From: Gordonia tangerina
GTDB taxonomy: Bacteria > Actinomycetota > Actinomycetes > Mycobacteriales > Mycobacteriaceae
NCBI RefSeq assembly: GCF_021556435.1
Contig: NZ_JAKGCU010000009.1
Span: 1-64,000 of the forward strand
Reading direction: 5' to 3'
DNA length: 64,000 nt
Part shown: positions 47,469 to 56,931 of the stretch, in pieces
How positions within the stretch are numbered: position 1 is the first letter of the stretch
Layout of the letters: every line of letters starts with the position of its first letter
Translations under genes and position numbers: made by a program
Notes under the pieces: model-generated
What the model saw: only the letters and a program-made list of their open reading frames with translations
Databases searched by the model: none
What the model was told of the DNA's origin: nothing

Positions 47469-48008
47469 ATGAGCAGAAATTCTCTCTCGCGCACCCTCTT
47501 TCGATCCGCACCCGTCGAAAAGGTCGAAGGCCGCACCGTGTTCGGCCTCGCTGTTCCCTACGGTGACGTCATCGACGTCAACGACTTCGGCGGCTACCGC
47601 GAATCGTTCGAACGAGGCGCATTCGCCAAGACCATCAAGGCTCGCGGCGACAAGGTGAAGCTATTCACCGGACACGATCGGCAGCGCCTGCCGATCGGCA
47701 GGGCGACCGAGCTCCGAGAGAGTGCAGCAGGCCTACATGCGGCGTTCGAGATCGCCGCCACCCGAGACGGCGATGATGCACTCGAACTCGTCAAGTCGGG
47801 CACGGTCGACTCCTTCTCGATCGGGTTCCGGCCCATCGCCAGCCGTTCCGACGGTGACGTCACCGTCATGACCGAGGTCGCTCTGATGGAAGTTTCTCTC
47901 GTCGGCATTCCGGCCTACGAGGGAGCCGCCATCGCCGGCGTGCGCTCCCACCACCAACGCATCTCCACCGCAGCGGCATCCGCCCGCCTGCGACTCCTCA
48001 ACCTCTGA
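47469..48008 (+). CDS. HK97-family prohead protease
   Basis: 179 residues from the ATG with AAAGG upstream. Typical of the S78/U35 family: VFGLAVPYGDVIDVNDFGGYRE, catalytic His69 in LFTGHDRQRLPIG, and catalytic Ser117 in VDSFSIGFRPI, with EVSLVGIPAYEGA near the end. It would cleave the N-terminal scaffold domain of the capsid protein encoded 15 bp downstream. Confidence 0.93.
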   Translation: MSRNSLSRTLFRSAPVEKVEGRTVFGLAVPYGDVIDVNDFGGYRESFERGAFAKTIKARGDKVKLFTGHDRQRLPIGRATELRESAAGLHAAFEIAATRDGDDALELVKSGTVDSFSIGFRPIASRSDGDVTVMTEVALMEVSLVGIPAYEGAAIAGVRSHHQRISTAAASARLRLLNL

Positions 48009-48023
48009 AAGAGAGGCTCCACC

Positions 48024-49601
48024 ATGCTCAGGCTCGAAGATCTCCTGAAGAAGACCGTCGATCAGATCTGGTCGATGAACATCAGCCTCAGCGACCTGGA
48101 ACGGTTGCAGGGCGAGGCCCGTGACCGCGCCCGCGCTCTGGTCACGCGCGCCGAAGACAACGGCACAGACCTGCAGGGTGACGACGCCGCCACGTTTGAC
48201 GACCTCGCGACGGTCGCTGAACGTGTCAGCGAGGTCATCACCGAGATCCGCGACCGCGCGCAGCGCGCCAACGCGCTTGTCGGAGCGACGCGAGGCGCCG
48301 GCGGGCTGACCATCGATCGCGGCCTCAGCGGTGCCGGAAACGGTGGCGGCTACGACCGCGATGCGATCCGCGAACCGGGCAGCGTCGAGGACTACCGCAC
48401 CCGCTCCGGCCGCGACCCGTGGAATCTGTCGGAGATCCGCACTCTGGGTCGCGACAGCACCGATCTCGCTGCCGAGCTGCGCGGGCGGGCGCTGTCGGCG
48501 ATCGAGAACATGCGCGGTGCGTCCGACAAGGTGCGGCAGGCCGCGACGTCGATCATCGAGGAATTTGACGACAAAGACTCCAGTCTGGCCCGCCAGGCGT
48601 TGATCACTTCGAGCCCTGCGTATTTGCGTGCGTGGACGAAACTCGCCAACGGCCGGCAGGCGACGCTGACCGCCGAGGAGTCGCAGGCCGTGGACGCCGC
48701 GAACTCGCTGCAGCGCGCAATGTCGCTGACCGACGCCAACGGCGGCTACCTGGTGCCGTTCCAGCTCGACCCGACGGTGATCATCACCTCGGCGGGTTCT
48801 CAGAACGACATCCGGCAGTTCGCCCGTCAGGTCGTGGCCACCGGAGACAAGTGGCACGGCGTCAGTGCGGGGGCGGTGTCGTGGTCGTGGGATGGGGAGG
48901 CCACCGAGGTCTCCGACGACTCGCCGACCTTCGCGCAGCCCGAGATCGACATCTTCAAGGCCCAAGGGTTCGTCCCGATCTCGATCGAGGCGATCGCCGA
49001 CGCCGCGAACGCAACCGAGGAGGTCGCGAAACTCCTGGCGTTCGGTAAGGACGAACTCGAGGCTCAGGCGTTCGTCACCGGCAACGGCACCACCCAGCCC
49101 GAGGGCATCATCACCGGACTCGACGGCACCTCGGCCGAAATGAACGCGACGACCGCCGAGACGTTCCAACTCGCGGACGTCCACGCGCTGCGGTCAGCGT
49201 TGCCTGCTCGACACCGCAAGAACGGCGCCTGGCTCGCGAACGATCTGATCTACAGCCAGATCCGACAGTTCGACACCTCCGGCGGTGCAGGCCTGTGGGA
49301 ATACCTCGGCGCCGACCGACCCGACATGCTCCTCGGCAAGCCCGTCGGCGAAGCCGAAGCGATGGACGGCACGATCAACCCGGCCGTGACCGCCGACAAC
49401 TTCCTCCTGGTGTTCGGCGCGTTCAGCCACGGCTATGTGGTCGCTGACCGTTTGGGTATGGCAGTGGAGCTAGTTCCGCACCTATTCGGCGCAAACCGTC
49501 GTCCGACCGGTCAGCGCGGCTGGTACGCCCACTATCGGACGGGTGCCGGGGTCGTCGACCCGGGCGCATTCAAGATGCTCAACATCGCGACCACGGCGTA
49601 A
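48024..49601 (+). CDS. HK97-family major capsid protein with N-terminal scaffold domain
   Basis: 525 residues. The first ~110 residues are charged and helical (a delta/scaffold domain, SDLERLQGEARDRARALV), then a Gly-rich linker, and an HK97-fold shell domain with TDANGGYLVPFQLDPTVI, FVPISIEAIADAANATEEVAK, FVTGNGTTQPEGIITGLDG and the C-terminal RTGAGVVDPGAFKMLNIATTA. Good ribosome-binding region (AAAGAGAGG). It is the building block of the head. No portal gene precedes the protease, which is unusual. Confidence 0.94.
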   Translation: MLRLEDLLKKTVDQIWSMNISLSDLERLQGEARDRARALVTRAEDNGTDLQGDDAATFDDLATVAERVSEVITEIRDRAQRANALVGATRGAGGLTIDRGLSGAGNGGGYDRDAIREPGSVEDYRTRSGRDPWNLSEIRTLGRDSTDLAAELRGRALSAIENMRGASDKVRQAATSIIEEFDDKDSSLARQALITSSPAYLRAWTKLANGRQATLTAEESQAVDAANSLQRAMSLTDANGGYLVPFQLDPTVIITSAGSQNDIRQFARQVVATGDKWHGVSAGAVSWSWDGEATEVSDDSPTFAQPEIDIFKAQGFVPISIEAIADAANATEEVAKLLAFGKDELEAQAFVTGNGTTQPEGIITGLDGTSAEMNATTAETFQLADVHALRSALPARHRKNGAWLANDLIYSQIRQFDTSGGAGLWEYLGADRPDMLLGKPVGEAEAMDGTINPAVTADNFLLVFGAFSHGYVVADRLGMAVELVPHLFGANRRPTGQRGWYAHYRTGAGVVDPGAFKMLNIATTA

Positions 49602-49623
49602 CGCCCTCACTCATTCGGCAGGA

Positions 49624-49923
49624 ATGGGACAGGTGACGTACGACCCGGAACGGATCGAGGAGCTGCATCGCGAGATGCGGCAACGCGTGGGCGGTTTCGT
49701 GACTCAGGTGATGGTTGAGTACGGATTCACCGAGCTCGAGGCGAAGCATCTGGTGTACGCGACCGCGTGGATGCAGCTCGAGGAGCGTGTCGAGCACGAG
49801 TTCGGGCGCTGCGCATTGTGCGGCCAGTTCGAACTGGCGGTCACGCTCGCAGATCTCGGTGCTGGTCCGGAGCTTCGGATCGTTTCGGGTTGTGCGTCAA
49901 CCTGTCCCACCCAGGACAGATAA
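49624..49923 (+). CDS. Hypothetical protein between capsid and tape measure
   Basis: 99 residues from MGQVTYDPE; the ribosome-binding site is too close to this ATG, so a GTG three codons on is possible. Helical, with GFTELEAKHLVYATAWMQLEERVEHEFGR and Cys residues in RCALCGQF and GCASTC that might bind zinc. Position would suit a connector or tape-measure chaperone, but the sequence does not show this. Confidence 0.55.
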   Translation: MGQVTYDPERIEELHREMRQRVGGFVTQVMVEYGFTELEAKHLVYATAWMQLEERVEHEFGRCALCGQFELAVTLADLGAGPELRIVSGCASTCPTQDR

Positions 49924-49935
49924 GGCGGTCGGACA

Positions 49936-52900
49936 GTGGCCGACAAAGTCGCAGATTTGTATGTTGATCTTTCAGTTCGCGGCGATGACTTCGATGACCG
50001 GTTGCGGCAGTCGAAGCAGGGCCTCGACCAGATGGGTAAGGCTGCCGATGATTCGGCGGAGAAGGTGCGGCAGTCGGCGCTGAAGTCGGCCAACGCCTAT
50101 GAGCGTGTGCGCACCGAGGTGGACAAGGCGGGCTCGGCGTCGCGGGCTGCGGCGCAGAAGCTGACTGACGCGACCGAGCGCGCGAAGTTGGCGGCCGACC
50201 GGCATGCCGACGCGGTGAAGAAGTACGGCACCGAGTCTGATCAGGCGGTGCGCGCGTCGAAGCGGTTGAGTGACGCGAACAAGGAGATTGAGCGCGCCCA
50301 CAAGGCTGCTGAGCGTGCGGCCGACCAGTACACGGTGAAGCAGAAGCAGGCCGCGAATGCGGCTCAGCGCGCGGCGCAGGAGATGCGTCGCGCCGGCGAA
50401 GAGATCGACACGGCGATGCCGGACGGGTCGAAACTCGACGGGTTCATGGACAAACTCGGCCAACTCGGCGATGCCGGGTCGAATGCGGGAGCCCAGTTCG
50501 GCGGTTCCTTCATGGCGGGGTTTGCGCCGAAGGTTGCGAGCATCGGCAGCAAGGGCGGCCCGATCGGTGCCGCAATCGCCGGTGTCGCTGTCGTGGGTCT
50601 GGCGGCCGGTGCACTGTTGGCGAAGTCGATCGCTGACGGCGCGAAGCGGCAGGAGGACCAGAACCTCATCCAGGCTCAACTCGGGCTCGACGAGGAGACT
50701 GCCGCACGCCTCGGAAGGGCCGCGTCTGAGGCGTACATGGGCAACTTCGGCGACTCGGTGCAGGAGAACATGGACACCATCGCCGCGGCCATGCAGACCG
50801 GTCTCGTCCCACGCGATGCGTCGCAGGCCGAACTGCAGACGATCAACGAGCAACTCGCGACGGCGGCGAAGACGATGAAGACCGACATCCCGGAGACTGC
50901 GCGCGCCGCCGGTCAGGCCATCAAGACCGGGCTGGTCAAGGATGGCACCGAGGCGATGGACCTACTCGTCACCGCGAGTCAGAACGGTCTGAACATCTCC
51001 GACGACCTCCTCGACACGGTCAACGAGTACTCAACCCAGTGGCGCAAGGTCGGCATCGACGGTGAGACCGCGCTCGGTTTGATCGCGCAGGCCACCCGCA
51101 ACGGCGCCCGCGACACCGACGTCGCCGCCGACGCGATCAAAGAGTTCACCGTCCGCGCCACCGACGGATCGAAGTCGACTGCGGATGCGCTGCAGGGTCT
51201 CGGCTTGAATGTCGGCGACATCACCAGCCAGCTCGCCCAGGGCGGCGAGGGCGCCCGCAACGGCCTCGACACGATCCTCGACAAACTGCGGGAGATGCCG
51301 CCAAGCGTCGAGAAAAACCAGATCGCGGCCGCCCTGTTCGGCACCCAATGGGAAAACCTCGGTGAGGCGTTCGACCACTTCGACCTGTCGGGTGCGCGTG
51401 ACGAGCTCGGCCAGACCGCCGGCGCCACCCAGCGCGCCGCCGACGTGATGGCCAGCGGCCCCGGTGCAGCGATGCAACAGGCACGCCGCACGCTCGAGGA
51501 AGCCACCACCGGCATCAAGCAGGACATGGCCGAGGCGTTCGGTCCCATCGCAGCAGACATCGCGGATGGGATCGCAGACAACAAGGACGAGCTCGTCGCC
51601 TTCTTCGCCGACATCGTCTCTGCTGCATTAGATTTCGGTATCGCGATGGGCAACACGGCCGCGGGGTTCCTGCACGTGTGGGGCACCGCGACCGGCGGGA
51701 TCGGCGACATGGTGGGTCAACTGGTCGAATCCATCGGGTCAGGCATGTCGATCATCGGTGGTCTGATCTCCCACATCCCCGGACTCGACGGCATCGGCAA
51801 GGGTCTCGAATCGGCCGGTCACAAAGCCCGGGGCATGGGCGAGGCGATCTCGAACATGGGTGAAAGTGCCCACGGCGCCGCGAACTACATCGCCGACGAA
51901 CTGGTGCCGGGTATGGCGAACGCGCGCGACCGGGCCAGCGAGGCCGGCGACGAAGCACGCGCCACCGCCGCCGGCATGGACATCCTCACGGCATCGGTCA
52001 TCGGCATCCCCGACGAGAAGACCATCCTCATCAACGACAACAGCCCCGAGACCAAGGCCCACCTCGAGGAACTGGGGTTCAAGGTCACCACCCTGCCCGA
52101 CGGCACCGTGCGGGTGACCGCCGATACCGCGCAGGGCGAGCGGACGATGGACGAGTTCATCAACCGTCCCCGCACCGCGAAGGTCGTCGTGTACGCCGTC
52201 GACGAGAACGGCAACTCGGTCACCACCAACTCGGCGTTCGGCCAAGGGCTCGGTGTCCTCAAGAACGCCGACGGCGGTATCGACGGGTCGATGCCCGACC
52301 AGGCCATGATCCAAACACCCCGCGGCCGCCGAGGTCTGATCCAGTGGGCCGAGCCCGAAACCCAGGGTGAGGCATTCATCCCCCTCGCGCCCGGTAAGCG
52401 CACCCGCTCCACCAGCATCCTGTCCGAGGTGGCCGACCGGTTCGGGTACCGGCTCGCATCCTTCGCCGACGGCGGTGTCACCACACCGGGTCTGACTACG
52501 ACTGAGCAGCAGTCGATGTGGAACCAGCTGTCAGGCCAGTTCCCTGACGCGGTCATGTCGTCGGGCACCCGCACCATTCAGACCGAGGGGCACGCCGACT
52601 ACCACAACGCGGGCAAGGCGATCGACATCACCGGATCGAATATGGGTGCCATCGCCGCGTGGATCGCGCAGACCTACCCGGACAGCCTCGAGCTCATCCA
52701 TTCGCCGTTCAACCACAACATCAAGGATGGGCGCAACGTCGGGGACGGTGTCGCGTTCTACGGCGCCGACCAGATGGCCGCTCACGCCGATCACGTCCAT
52801 TGGGCGCTAGGCCGACAGGCCACACCCGCCGCGGCCCCCGCTGCCGCGCCCGGACCAGCGATATCGACCGTGCCGCTCACCCAGAACCCCGACGGCTCCT

Positions 52901-53970
52901 GGACCTCGCCAGATCCGGCGTGGGCGCACCTGATCGAACGCGAGTCCGGCGGCAACCCGGCGATCGTGCAGGGCATCCAGGACGCCAACTCCGGCGGCAA
53001 CGAAGCCTCAGGTCTGTTCCAGATCGCCAAGGGCACCTGGTCGGGTTACGGCGGCACAGAGTTCGCCCCGACGGCAGGTCAGGCCACCCCTGAGCAGCAG
53101 GCCGAGGTCGCCGCGCGTATCTTCAACGCCGAGGGCGGCAGCCCGTGGGGTTCGGGCATGCCTGGCCGCGAGGACGACGCCGGCCTGCGCGCAGGACTCA
53201 CCACGCAAAGCTTCCCGGCGCCGGGAAATGGTCCAGCGGCCACGGCCCCCGCGGGTGTGCAGCAGGTGTACGTGGTCGGCGGCCGCCTCGACGGCGCGAC
53301 CCCGGCCACCGACACCCAGAACGTGGCGGTCGCCGACAGTCCCAATCTGCCGAAGACCGACGAGGTCGTCGTCACCACCCCACTCATGCGCGGCCGCGAC
53401 CCGATCACCCTCTCCCCGAACGCACCAAACATGCGACGGTTCGCCAACGGCGGCATCGAAGACCACACCGCGCAGATGGTCCGCCCCGGCGACTACCGAC
53501 TGTGGGGCGAACCCGAGACCGGTGGCGAGTCCTACATCCCGCACGCCCGATCCAAACGCCCCGAGTCACTCAAGATCTGGGCCAAGACCGGCCGCATCCT
53601 CGGCGTCCGAGGGTTCGCATCCGGCGGGTTCGGCGGCTACACCGCGGACACGCGCGACGCCAGCGCACCACAGAACCTCTACGACCTGCTCTCACTCGGC
53701 GCCGGGTTGGGGTTCGCCGGCGCCAGCATCGCAGGCCCCTACATCGGCATGGCCCGATCCGGGAACTGGACCCTCGGCGACCTCGCACCGACTGTGTCGA
53801 CCTCGGCCAACGACATCCCCGGGCTCACCGACGCCACCCGCGAACAGACCGACGCACTGCTCGACATGCTCAGCAAGATCCTGCAAGCCACCAAGGACGG
53901 CAAGACCGTCGTCATCCGCGACGACGGTCCCAGCAACGCCAGCATCTCCCTCACCAGGAGCGGCCGATAG
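49936..53970 (+). CDS. Phage tape-measure protein with M15-like and lysozyme-like segments
   Basis: 1344 residues, GTG start. An N-terminal coiled coil (about 20-160, Ala/Lys/Glu/Arg-rich) leads to a hydrophobic segment (about 205-235) and a TP901-type tape-measure core; more hydrophobic stretches at about 545-625. In the C-terminal third YHNAGKAIDI (about 888) and HADHVHWALG (about 948) recall the metal ligands of M15-type peptidases, and WAHLIERESGGNP with ASGLFQIAKGTW (about 995-1030) a transglycosylase/lysozyme domain. It sets tail length and may cut peptidoglycan during DNA entry. No tail tube, baseplate or assembly chaperone genes surround it. Confidence 0.9.
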   Translation: MADKVADLYVDLSVRGDDFDDRLRQSKQGLDQMGKAADDSAEKVRQSALKSANAYERVRTEVDKAGSASRAAAQKLTDATERAKLAADRHADAVKKYGTESDQAVRASKRLSDANKEIERAHKAAERAADQYTVKQKQAANAAQRAAQEMRRAGEEIDTAMPDGSKLDGFMDKLGQLGDAGSNAGAQFGGSFMAGFAPKVASIGSKGGPIGAAIAGVAVVGLAAGALLAKSIADGAKRQEDQNLIQAQLGLDEETAARLGRAASEAYMGNFGDSVQENMDTIAAAMQTGLVPRDASQAELQTINEQLATAAKTMKTDIPETARAAGQAIKTGLVKDGTEAMDLLVTASQNGLNISDDLLDTVNEYSTQWRKVGIDGETALGLIAQATRNGARDTDVAADAIKEFTVRATDGSKSTADALQGLGLNVGDITSQLAQGGEGARNGLDTILDKLREMPPSVEKNQIAAALFGTQWENLGEAFDHFDLSGARDELGQTAGATQRAADVMASGPGAAMQQARRTLEEATTGIKQDMAEAFGPIAADIADGIADNKDELVAFFADIVSAALDFGIAMGNTAAGFLHVWGTATGGIGDMVGQLVESIGSGMSIIGGLISHIPGLDGIGKGLESAGHKARGMGEAISNMGESAHGAANYIADELVPGMANARDRASEAGDEARATAAGMDILTASVIGIPDEKTILINDNSPETKAHLEELGFKVTTLPDGTVRVTADTAQGERTMDEFINRPRTAKVVVYAVDENGNSVTTNSAFGQGLGVLKNADGGIDGSMPDQAMIQTPRGRRGLIQWAEPETQGEAFIPLAPGKRTRSTSILSEVADRFGYRLASFADGGVTTPGLTTTEQQSMWNQLSGQFPDAVMSSGTRTIQTEGHADYHNAGKAIDITGSNMGAIAAWIAQTYPDSLELIHSPFNHNIKDGRNVGDGVAFYGADQMAAHADHVHWALGRQATPAAAPAAAPGPAISTVPLTQNPDGSWTSPDPAWAHLIERESGGNPAIVQGIQDANSGGNEASGLFQIAKGTWSGYGGTEFAPTAGQATPEQQAEVAARIFNAEGGSPWGSGMPGREDDAGLRAGLTTQSFPAPGNGPAATAPAGVQQVYVVGGRLDGATPATDTQNVAVADSPNLPKTDEVVVTTPLMRGRDPITLSPNAPNMRRFANGGIEDHTAQMVRPGDYRLWGEPETGGESYIPHARSKRPESLKIWAKTGRILGVRGFASGGFGGYTADTRDASAPQNLYDLLSLGAGLGFAGASIAGPYIGMARSGNWTLGDLAPTVSTSANDIPGLTDATREQTDALLDMLSKILQATKDGKTVVIRDDGPSNASISLTRSGR

Positions 53971-54104
53971 AACCTCCGTGGTGTCCCGAGCGTCAAGCCG
54001 ACCACCGAACATGCGGCCAAGGCGAGCCCACGACCCGACCTTTCTCGGAGAGGCCCGACCTGCGCCCGGACACCGCGGAACCCAAACCACCGACGGAGAC
54101 TCCA

Positions 54105-54440
54105 GTGCCCAATCGACCACCCCGAGTGTGCAACCGCTGCCGACAGACCTACCTCGGCACCCGCTGCCCGTGCAGACCCGCATGGGAAGGATCACGCAAA
54201 GGCCGCGCCGGCTCCACCCGAGCATGGCGCGCCCTCCGCACCCGCCAACTCGCCGACCACCCGATCTGTCAAACCCCCGGCTGCACCGCGCTCGCCACCG
54301 AAGTCGACCACCGTGTCAACGTCGCCGCTGGCGGCACCGACGACCCCAGCAACCTGCAGTCGCTATGTGCACCTCACCACCGCGCCAAGACCCAAGCAGA
54401 AGCACACCGGGGGGCGGGTCAGCATCGAGAAACGCCATAG
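54105..54440 (+). CDS. HNH endonuclease
   Basis: 111 residues from a GTG with GGAG 6 nt upstream. N-terminal zinc-binding Cys (VCNRCRQTYLGTRCPC), then CQTPGCTALATEVDHRVNVAAGG and NLQSLCAPHHRAKTQ, the complete HNH motif. In many phages such an HNH protein lies beside the terminase and is needed for packaging; here no terminase follows. The next 251 bp contain no gene apart from the promoter described with the following gene. Confidence 0.9.
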   Translation: MPNRPPRVCNRCRQTYLGTRCPCRPAWEGSRKGRAGSTRAWRALRTRQLADHPICQTPGCTALATEVDHRVNVAAGGTDDPSNLQSLCAPHHRAKTQAEAHRGAGQHRETP

Positions 54441-54691
54441 GGGCGGACACCGGCTGGGGAAGGTTCCTGCATTCCTGCTCAGATTGGGGGAACTTTTTTC
54501 GCCGCTGGGCAACGCCCTGAGCTGCGGATATGTCGGATTTCGGCCGATTCGAGTTCTCGAAGGTGCTGGTGACCCGCCATCGCTTCCAGTTGAGTGTGAA
54601 AAAAGAGAGCTTCCCAGCCGGTGGCCGGTCGGAGTCCGCGTTTCGAACGGGACCCACCCCCCCTACCTGGGGTTCTGTACCCTGATCGGCT

Positions 54692-55255
54692 GTGACCTTT
54701 GGCGAAACACTGGGTGATCTCGCTGCCAGCCCAGCGATGGGCGCCATTGTCGCCCTCGCTGGCGTCGGTGCCACGATGTGGTTCAACCACCGCAGCAATG
54801 AAGCTCAACGTCGCGAACGCCGGTCGACGAGTCTGCGCGACGAGGTCGCAGTGTTGCTCGGCGAGGAAGCCACCACCAAGGAACTTCACGCAGATGTGTT
54901 CTATAGGTCGCTTGAACAGTGGATGCAAAGGTCGAATCCGGATGGTGTCCGAGAGCGTGGCGACGCCGTCATGGCGGCGCGAGCTCCCTACATCGAGCAC
55001 TGTGCGAAGCTGCGTCGTCTCGCGATTCGCATCACACTGTTCGCTGACGATCCAGCAATCGTCCGAGCCCTTGACCGATTCCGCGACCTCCAATGGAACG
55101 CGCCGATGAAAGCCGCGCACAGCGACGAGAGCGGAGTCGCGGGGCTTGACGCGTACGAAGAGCTCTGCAGAGAACTCGCCTCGATGTTCGGCGACCTCGA
55201 AGCCGCGACCTGGATGTACCTACATCCGCCGGAAGCCACGGGCAGAGGGGCGTAG
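54692..55255 (+). CDS. Membrane-anchored protein of unknown function, probable cargo gene
   Basis: 187 residues with one N-terminal membrane helix (about 14-32, PAMGAIVALAGVGATMWF) and a charged helical domain (REVAVLLGEEATTKELHADV-like, LRRLAIRITLFADDPAIVRAL). The GTG lies 8 nt after TACCCT (54678-54683), a -10-like element, so the mRNA is probably leaderless and made from its own promoter in the lysogen. Such single genes at the end of prophages often protect the host. No family recognised. Confidence 0.6.
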   Translation: MTFGETLGDLAASPAMGAIVALAGVGATMWFNHRSNEAQRRERRSTSLRDEVAVLLGEEATTKELHADVFYRSLEQWMQRSNPDGVRERGDAVMAARAPYIEHCAKLRRLAIRITLFADDPAIVRALDRFRDLQWNAPMKAAHSDESGVAGLDAYEELCRELASMFGDLEAATWMYLHPPEATGRGA

Positions 55256-55492
55256 AGCCCCAGTCTCGGTGACCCCCCAGGGCTGACCCCCACTTGACCG
55301 CTGACCGTCGTCACCCCACGACCCCTAGCCCCAATCTGCCGCGACGGCAGGGGGTATCGAGGTATGACCCTCGTCGAAACTGATCAGGAGTCGGGAGGGG
55401 TGCGGGTGCCGGTTCACTCGCCTATGCGCTGTCAGCACGAGACCGGGGTCGCCTGGTTTTAGTCGGGGCGACTCAGATGAACGACCAGATGA

Positions 55493-56188
55493 TCAAGCCT
55501 TGGGCTGGTTGCGGCGTTCGAGGACTTGGCGGAACGTCGCGTGGATGTCGTTGATCTCTTCGTCGCTCAACTTGTCGGCACGTGCGAGCGCCCACGTCAG
55601 CCAGCGCTCCACGTCCTTGCGGCGCGAGACCTGCCGCCGTTGGTTGGCGACCCGGGCACAGTCGACACAGTCCATCTCAGCCCAGAACTCGCCGTCAGGC
55701 CCCTCGTACTCCTCGGTCGGAGCAGTCGGATTGAAGTCGGCTTCTGTGAGGTCGCGACCACCATTTACTGGCACCGGCACCATCACGCCGCAATAAGCGC
55801 GGATAGTCGCGTGGCCGTGTTCTCGCGCATCTTCGGCGTCCGCCTTGAGCCAGATATGTGACAGGTACGGGTTCTGTGGTTGGAGCTGGCGGTACTCGTC
55901 GCGGAGCTTGTCGAGGTGCGGCCTGCTGCGGGCGAGGATTCCGTAGTCCGGTGTCGCACCGCGAGCGATGAGGTCTAACTCCTCCTCGCGATCGCGAACA
56001 GGTGAGTAGTACTCCAGGATTGCGTGGGTGGTGACCTTCGAACACTGCGAGCATTTCAGGTCGCCGAGTCCGCGGTAGCCGTCAGCTCCCCGCACGTCTA
56101 TGCCGCCTAGACGGTGTCGCCTGGGTCGTTTGCATGTGCGTGGTTGGCCGCATTCGCAGCACAGTGCCTGTCGTGTTGGTTCGCTCAT
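55493..56188 (-). CDS. Hypothetical Cys-rich phage protein
   Basis: 231 residues. Three Cys pairs: LCCECGQPRTC (about 9-19), LKCSQCSKVTTH and MDCVDCARVANQRR, together able to bind two or more zinc ions. The middle part is charged and helical with an EEYEGPDGEFWAE stretch. Found with similar look in actinophage genomes, but I cannot name the family. It is the last gene of the convergent four-gene operon at the right end. Confidence 0.65.
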   Translation of the reverse strand: MSEPTRQALCCECGQPRTCKRPRRHRLGGIDVRGADGYRGLGDLKCSQCSKVTTHAILEYYSPVRDREEELDLIARGATPDYGILARSRPHLDKLRDEYRQLQPQNPYLSHIWLKADAEDAREHGHATIRAYCGVMVPVPVNGGRDLTEADFNPTAPTEEYEGPDGEFWAEMDCVDCARVANQRRQVSRRKDVERWLTWALARADKLSDEEINDIHATFRQVLERRNQPKA

Positions 56189-56466
56189 GGCATTGACCGT
56201 TCCACGAGGTGCCGTGCGACGATCATGTCCAGCAACTTCTGCCCGACCGCCGACCCGACGAGCGGTGAACCGTCGTCGCCGAGTTCCGTACCTGCAGGTA
56301 GGGCATCGTCGATGGCGTCCTCAGTCGACCAGATAGCCTCCCGGAGCCGGGAAGCCATTCCAGGGGCAGCCGCGGTGCTCATCACCGCGGCTGCCGCTTC
56401 GTACGTGGTCCACGCGCTGTCGATGAGCTGCTCGACCACATCGGTGACGGGGATCGCGGCGGTCAT
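56185..56466 (-). CDS. Hypothetical small protein
   Basis: 93 residues, helical, DVVEQLIDSAWTTYEAAAAV and SAVGQKLLDMIVARHLVERS. Overlaps both neighbours by 4 bp, so it is translated in the same operon. No function suggested by sequence. Confidence 0.6.
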   Translation of the reverse strand: MTAAIPVTDVVEQLIDSAWTTYEAAAAVMSTAAAPGMASRLREAIWSTEDAIDDALPAGTELGDDGSPLVGSAVGQKLLDMIVARHLVERSMP

Positions 56467-56657
56467 GCGTCGGCCCCGCAGTCCGCGGGTGCGGTCAGTT
56501 CCACGTCAGCAACGCCGAGGAGGTCGGCGACGGACACACCAAGGGCGTCGGCGGCTGCGAAGCAAGAGGCGACTGACGGGGAGTCGGCGGCGTCGAGGTC
56601 GCCGCGCAGCGAGGCTCGGCCGGATTCGCGGACCCGGAGCGCTTCGTCGCGGTTCAT
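56463..56657 (-). CDS. Small XRE-like protein with shortened HTH
   Basis: 64 residues. The part RESGRASLRGDLDAADSPSVASCFAAADALGVSVADLLGVADVEL matches the second half of XRE/Cro HTH domains (the SPS..TL..LADALGVS..DLL pattern), while the first recognition helices look degenerate. It could be a remnant or an unusual regulator of the element. ATG overlaps the stop of the small membrane protein gene. Confidence 0.5.
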   Translation of the reverse strand: MNRDEALRVRESGRASLRGDLDAADSPSVASCFAAADALGVSVADLLGVADVELTAPADCGADA

Positions 56658-56770
56658 GCGTGCCACCCCAGCTCGATGCACGCAGACATGACGGCGAGCG
56701 GGACGAAGTACAAGCAGAGGATGAAGACCACCGCGTAGGCGACGGCGGATAGGGTGTGATGACGGTGCAT
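56654..56770 (-). CDS. 38-residue single-pass membrane protein
   Basis: Begins MHRHHTLSAV, then one hydrophobic helix (about 9-30, including VVFILCLYFVPLAVMS) and ends ELGWHA. GGAAGG lies 8 nt upstream of the ATG, and the stop overlaps the next ATG (ATGA), so it is probably translated as first gene of the right-end operon. Small membrane proteins of prophages can act in superinfection exclusion or as holin-like proteins; neither is shown here. Confidence 0.55.
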   Translation of the reverse strand: MHRHHTLSAVAYAVVFILCLYFVPLAVMSACIELGWHA

Positions 56771-56931
56771 CGGAGTTGCCTTCCGTTGTGCCGAGGCCTC
56801 GGAAGGTGTTGGAGCACCGACCGGGGCCGCTTTGCATTCAACGGAGAACAGAGACGTGCGATGTGGAATCGCACCGGGATCGCAATCGCACGGAGATCAG
56901 ACCGGAAATTGCCTCTGACCTGCGAACTTGC

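Noticed and set aside
49543-49623. Earlier start for the protein between capsid and tape measure
   Set aside because: It would overlap the capsid C-terminus by about 60 bp in another frame and gives an unrelated Arg/Ser-rich leader.
53145-54104. N-terminal extension of the HNH frame back into the tape-measure gene
   Set aside because: This part is an out-of-frame shadow of the tape-measure gene; a GTG with a good ribosome-binding site at 54105 starts the real protein.
54105-55255. Terminase next to the HNH gene
   Set aside because: No ATPase motifs or nuclease Asp triad in any frame downstream; only the single-helix membrane protein is present.
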